Below are positions 61,886-64,000 of a stretch of 64,000 nucleotides of DNA, piece by piece (positions within the stretch are counted from its first letter, which is position 1; every line of letters begins with the position of its first letter). Position numbers and translations under genes: made by a program. The notes beneath the pieces are model-generated. The model was not told where the DNA came from, did not search any database, and saw only the letters and a list, made by a program, of their open reading frames with translations. The stretch is from DATFQI01 sp963816955 (GTDB taxonomy: Bacteria; Actinomycetota; Thermoleophilia; Solirubrobacterales; Solirubrobacteraceae), in assembly GCA_963816955.1 (NCBI GenBank), contig CAWFME010000005.1:558001-622000 (forward strand), in the 5' to 3' direction.

Positions 61886-61901
61886 GTAACTTGCCGGTTA
61901 C
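61886..61901. promoter_or_regulatory. Likely ArsR operator
   Basis: GTAAC-TTGCCG-GTTAC, a perfect 5-bp inverted repeat in an AT-richer stretch between the divergent ArsR and SRPBCC genes. It lies 13 bp before the ArsR ATG and 3 bp before the other ATG, so binding could control both. Function inferred from position. Confidence 0.5.
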
Positions 61902-61903
61902 GG

Positions 61904-62323
61904 ATGAGGCACTACGAGTCGACAGCGCTGATCGACGCGACCCCCGAGGCGGTGTGGGCCGTGCTCACCGACGCGCCCGCGTATGCCGACTGGGACTCCG
62001 GGGTGGTCCGCGTCGAGGGGCGGATCGCGCCGCGGGAGAAGATCAAGGTCGTCTCCGAGGCCAACCCGAAGCGTGCGTTCCCGGTCACGGTGGCCGAGCT
62101 CTCGCCGGCCGAGCGGATGGTCTGGAGCGGCGGCATGCCGCTCGGGCTGTTCCGCGGCGTGCGGACGTTCACGCTCACGCCGGAGGGCGGCTCGACGCGG
62201 TTCGCGATGCGCGAGGAGTACACCGGGCCGATGCTCCCGCTGGTCTGGCGATCGATGCCGGACCTGCAGCCGTCGTTCGAGCAGTTCGCCCGCGGGCTCA
62301 AGCAGCGCGCCGAGCACGGCTAA
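61904..62323 (+). CDS. SRPBCC family protein
   Basis: 139 residues, polyketide-cyclase/START-like fold: YESTALIDATPEAVWAVLTD, WDSGVVRVEGRIAPREKIKV, RMVWSGGMPLGLFRGVRTFT and MREEYTGPMLPLVWRSMPDL. ATG 61904 is chosen; ATG 61883 would place the operator inside the gene. Divergent from arsR and probably under its control. Ligand unknown. Confidence 0.86.
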   Translation: MRHYESTALIDATPEAVWAVLTDAPAYADWDSGVVRVEGRIAPREKIKVVSEANPKRAFPVTVAELSPAERMVWSGGMPLGLFRGVRTFTLTPEGGSTRFAMREEYTGPMLPLVWRSMPDLQPSFEQFARGLKQRAEHG

Positions 62324-62336
62324 GCTCCTCTGCTCA

Positions 62337-63767
62337 GTGACGACTTTCAAAGACCTCGGCCTGTCCGAGCCGGTGCTCGCCGCCCTCAGGGACGTGGGCT
62401 ACGAGAACCCGAGCCCCATCCAGGAACAGGCCATCCCGGAGCTGCTCCAGGGCCACGACGTGATCGGCCAGGCGCAGACCGGCACCGGCAAGACCGCCGC
62501 CTTCGGGCTCCCGATGATCGAGTTCGTCGACCCCGACGATCCCGACGTCCAGGCGCTCGTGCTCACGCCGACGCGCGAGCTGTGCATCCAGGTGACGCAG
62601 GCCCTGCGCGCCTACGGCAAGCCCAAGGGCATCCAGCCCGTCGCCGTCTTCGGCGGCGCGCCGATCCGCACCCAGCAGGCGCAGCTCAAGGAGGGCGGGC
62701 AGATCGTGGTCGGCACGGTCGGCCGCGTGCTCGACCTGATCTCGCGCCACTCGCTGATGCTGCACTCCTGCCGCTACCTCGTCCTCGACGAGGCCGACGA
62801 GATGCTCGACCTCGGCTTCCTCGAGGACGTCGAGAAGATCCTCTCGCTCACCCCGGGCGGCCGTCAGACCGCGCTGTTCAGCGCGACGATGCCGCCCGAG
62901 ATCCGCGCGCTCGCCGACCGCCACCTCTACGAGCCGGTGACGGTCAAGGTCAAGGCCGCGACGCTGACGATCGACACCGTCGAGCAGTTCTTCCTCGAGG
63001 TCAAGGGGCCGGAGAAGAACGAGGCGCTGGCGCGCGTGCTGGAGGCGGAGAAGCCCGCCCAGGCGATCGTCTTCACGCGCACGAAGATCCGCACCGACCA
63101 GCTCTACCGGACGCTGCGCGACAAGGGCATGAACGTCAAGGCCCTGCACGGCGACATGTCCCAGGGCTCGCGCGACGGCGTGATGATCTCCTTCAAGTCC
63201 GGCCGCGTGCCGATCCTCGTCGCCACCGACGTCGCCGCGCGCGGGCTGGACATCGCGTCCGTCACGCACATCGTCAACTTCGACGTGCCGACCTCGCCCG
63301 ACGTCTACGTGCACCGGATCGGCCGCACGGGCCGCGTCGGCCGCTCCGGCCGCGCGATCACGTTCATCGAGCCGCGCCAGCGCAAGGACCTGGAGGCGAT
63401 CGAGCGCCACGCGAGCACGAAGATCTCGCCGTGGGCGGAGGGCGCCCACGTCGCCCCCGCGAAGATGACCGAGCGCCCGCGCCGCCACCGCAAGCCGCAC
63501 GACGACACGGACGGCAACGGCATGGGCTACACGAAGCTGATCGCCAACACGGGGCGCGCCGCAGGCCTCGAGCCCGGCGAGCTGATCTCTGCGGTCGCCG
63601 CCGGCGGCGGGCTCGACGGCGAGGCGATCCGCAACGTGCGCGTGCTCGAGCGCTTCGCGCTCGTCGAGGTCCCGGCCGCCGAGGCCGACCGGATCGTCGA
63701 GGCGGTCAGCGGCACCACCGTGCACGGCCGTAAGCTGGCGCTCGAGCCGGTCCGCGGACAGTCCTGA
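62337..63767 (+). CDS. deaD: DEAD-box RNA helicase (DbpA/CsdA-like)
   Basis: 476 residues; unwinds RNA, probably in ribosome assembly or cold response. Motifs in order: Q motif FKDLGLSEPVLAALRDVGYE, AQTGTGKTAAFG, PTRELCIQ, VLDEADEMLD, FSATMPPE, VFTRTK, VATDVAARGLD and HRIGRTGRVGRSG. A C-terminal DbpA RNA-binding domain follows (YTKLIANTGRAAGLEPGELI). GTG 62337, 14 bp after the SRPBCC gene, with no ATG nearby. The symbol deaD names the family member most like it, not a proven ortholog. Confidence 0.93.
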   Translation: MTTFKDLGLSEPVLAALRDVGYENPSPIQEQAIPELLQGHDVIGQAQTGTGKTAAFGLPMIEFVDPDDPDVQALVLTPTRELCIQVTQALRAYGKPKGIQPVAVFGGAPIRTQQAQLKEGGQIVVGTVGRVLDLISRHSLMLHSCRYLVLDEADEMLDLGFLEDVEKILSLTPGGRQTALFSATMPPEIRALADRHLYEPVTVKVKAATLTIDTVEQFFLEVKGPEKNEALARVLEAEKPAQAIVFTRTKIRTDQLYRTLRDKGMNVKALHGDMSQGSRDGVMISFKSGRVPILVATDVAARGLDIASVTHIVNFDVPTSPDVYVHRIGRTGRVGRSGRAITFIEPRQRKDLEAIERHASTKISPWAEGAHVAPAKMTERPRRHRKPHDDTDGNGMGYTKLIANTGRAAGLEPGELISAVAAGGGLDGEAIRNVRVLERFALVEVPAAEADRIVEAVSGTTVHGRKLALEPVRGQS

Positions 63768-63787
63768 GCAGCCAAGGGGGAGAGGCC

Positions 63788-64000
63788 ATGTCCCAGATGA
63801 CGATGACGACCAACCACGGCCCGATCGTCTTCGAGATGTTCGACGAGGACGCGCCGAAGACGGTCGAGAACATGCGCAAGCTGGCCGGTGACGGCTTCTA
63901 CGACGACCTGGGGTTCCACCGGATCATCAAGGACTTCATGATCCAGGGCGGCTGCCCCGAGGGGACGGGCTCCGGCGGCCCGGGCTACACGTTCGAGGAC
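63788..64000 (+). CDS. ppiB: Peptidyl-prolyl cis-trans isomerase (cyclophilin), 5' part
   Basis: First 71 codons; the gene runs off the window. Cyclophilins isomerise Xaa-Pro bonds. FEMFDEDAPKTVENMRKLAG and GFYDDLGFHRIIKDFMIQGG hold the catalytic Arg (FHRII) and the QGG motif, with GTGSGGPGYTFED at the edge. No signal peptide, so the cytosolic type. A strong Shine-Dalgarno (GGGGGAGAGG) precedes the ATG at 63788. Confidence 0.94.
   Translation, partial: MSQMTMTTNHGPIVFEMFDEDAPKTVENMRKLAGDGFYDDLGFHRIIKDFMIQGGCPEGTGSGGPGYTFED

Overview
The window is a 64 kb stretch of very GC-rich DNA with short intergenic gaps, many GTG starts and many 1-4 bp ATGA/GTGA/TGATG overlaps between consecutive genes. 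NucS, a Kgd-type 2-oxoglutarate dehydrogenase fusion, EttA, DUF3817, a polypeptide-type phosphagen of actinobacterial families and an SSI-like protein point to Actinomycetota. The closest overall impression is Thermoleophilia/Solirubrobacterales; this placement is inferred from gene content and no search was run. The organism looks like a respiring heterotroph: aconitase (partial), citrate synthase and 2-oxoglutarate dehydrogenase supply the TCA cycle, and a membrane-linked formate dehydrogenase feeds electrons to the quinone pool.

Layout. 1-6.1 kb: 3' part of aconitase, M42 peptidase, HAD phosphatase, MFS exporter (convergent, with a long antisense overlap) and a secreted gamma-glutamyltranspeptidase. 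6.1-11.7 kb (minus): a chain running EttA, DsbA-like protein, MauE-MauD-like fusion, MauA-like Tat protein, MauF-like membrane protein with an extracytoplasmic repeat domain; this compact methylamine-dehydrogenase-like module is one of the two most interesting parts. 11.8-18.3 kb: C26 amidohydrolase, DrrAB-like ABC exporter, HD-GYP protein, a gene-free 370 bp region with a probable structured RNA, J-domain/TPR protein, SMP-30 protein. 18.3-24.8 kb: polar amino-acid ABC importer, NucS, a truncated crotonase next to a short palindromic repeat, YjbQ, an alkyltransferase-like protein, DUF1028, a secreted protein. 24.9-32 kb: the giant OGDH fusion with DUF3817 and NUDIX genes, then an AGPS-like flavoprotein and a small protein.

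32-39 kb: Ppx/GppA, cyclic-nucleotide-binding protein, glyoxalase I and a Tat-exported cyclase, then an MBL protein, a membrane protein, an AarF/UbiB kinase and a TVP38 protein. 39-45.7 kb (minus): pyruvate kinase, formate dehydrogenase alpha, Fe-S beta and NrfD-like gamma subunits, coupled stop-to-start. The alpha gene carries an in-frame TGA at the selenocysteine position, followed at the canonical 18-nt distance by a hairpin with a GGTCT loop, so it is almost certainly a selenoprotein. 45.7-57.9 kb: secreted protein, phosphatase, M29 aminopeptidase, MBL, MetF, PPOX, YgjP-type metallopeptidase, SSI-like lipoprotein, GAF/PAS protein, GGDEF-EAL protein and citrate synthase. 58-64 kb: dCTP deaminase between two small membrane proteins, PfkB kinase, quinone oxidoreductase, ArsR/SRPBCC switch, DEAD-box helicase and the start of a cyclophilin.

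Two structural themes run across the window. First, two ~166 bp palindromic elements (32026-32190 and 60993-61159) sit between convergent gene pairs; they share conserved arms but carry different 33-nt central segments, each self-complementary. Second, four single-base +1 shifts (two in aconitase, one in gamma-glutamyltranspeptidase, one in formate dehydrogenase alpha) break otherwise well-conserved genes, which looks more like residual sequencing error than decay, although this cannot be settled here. No tRNA, rRNA, CRISPR array, IS transposase or prophage gene was found.
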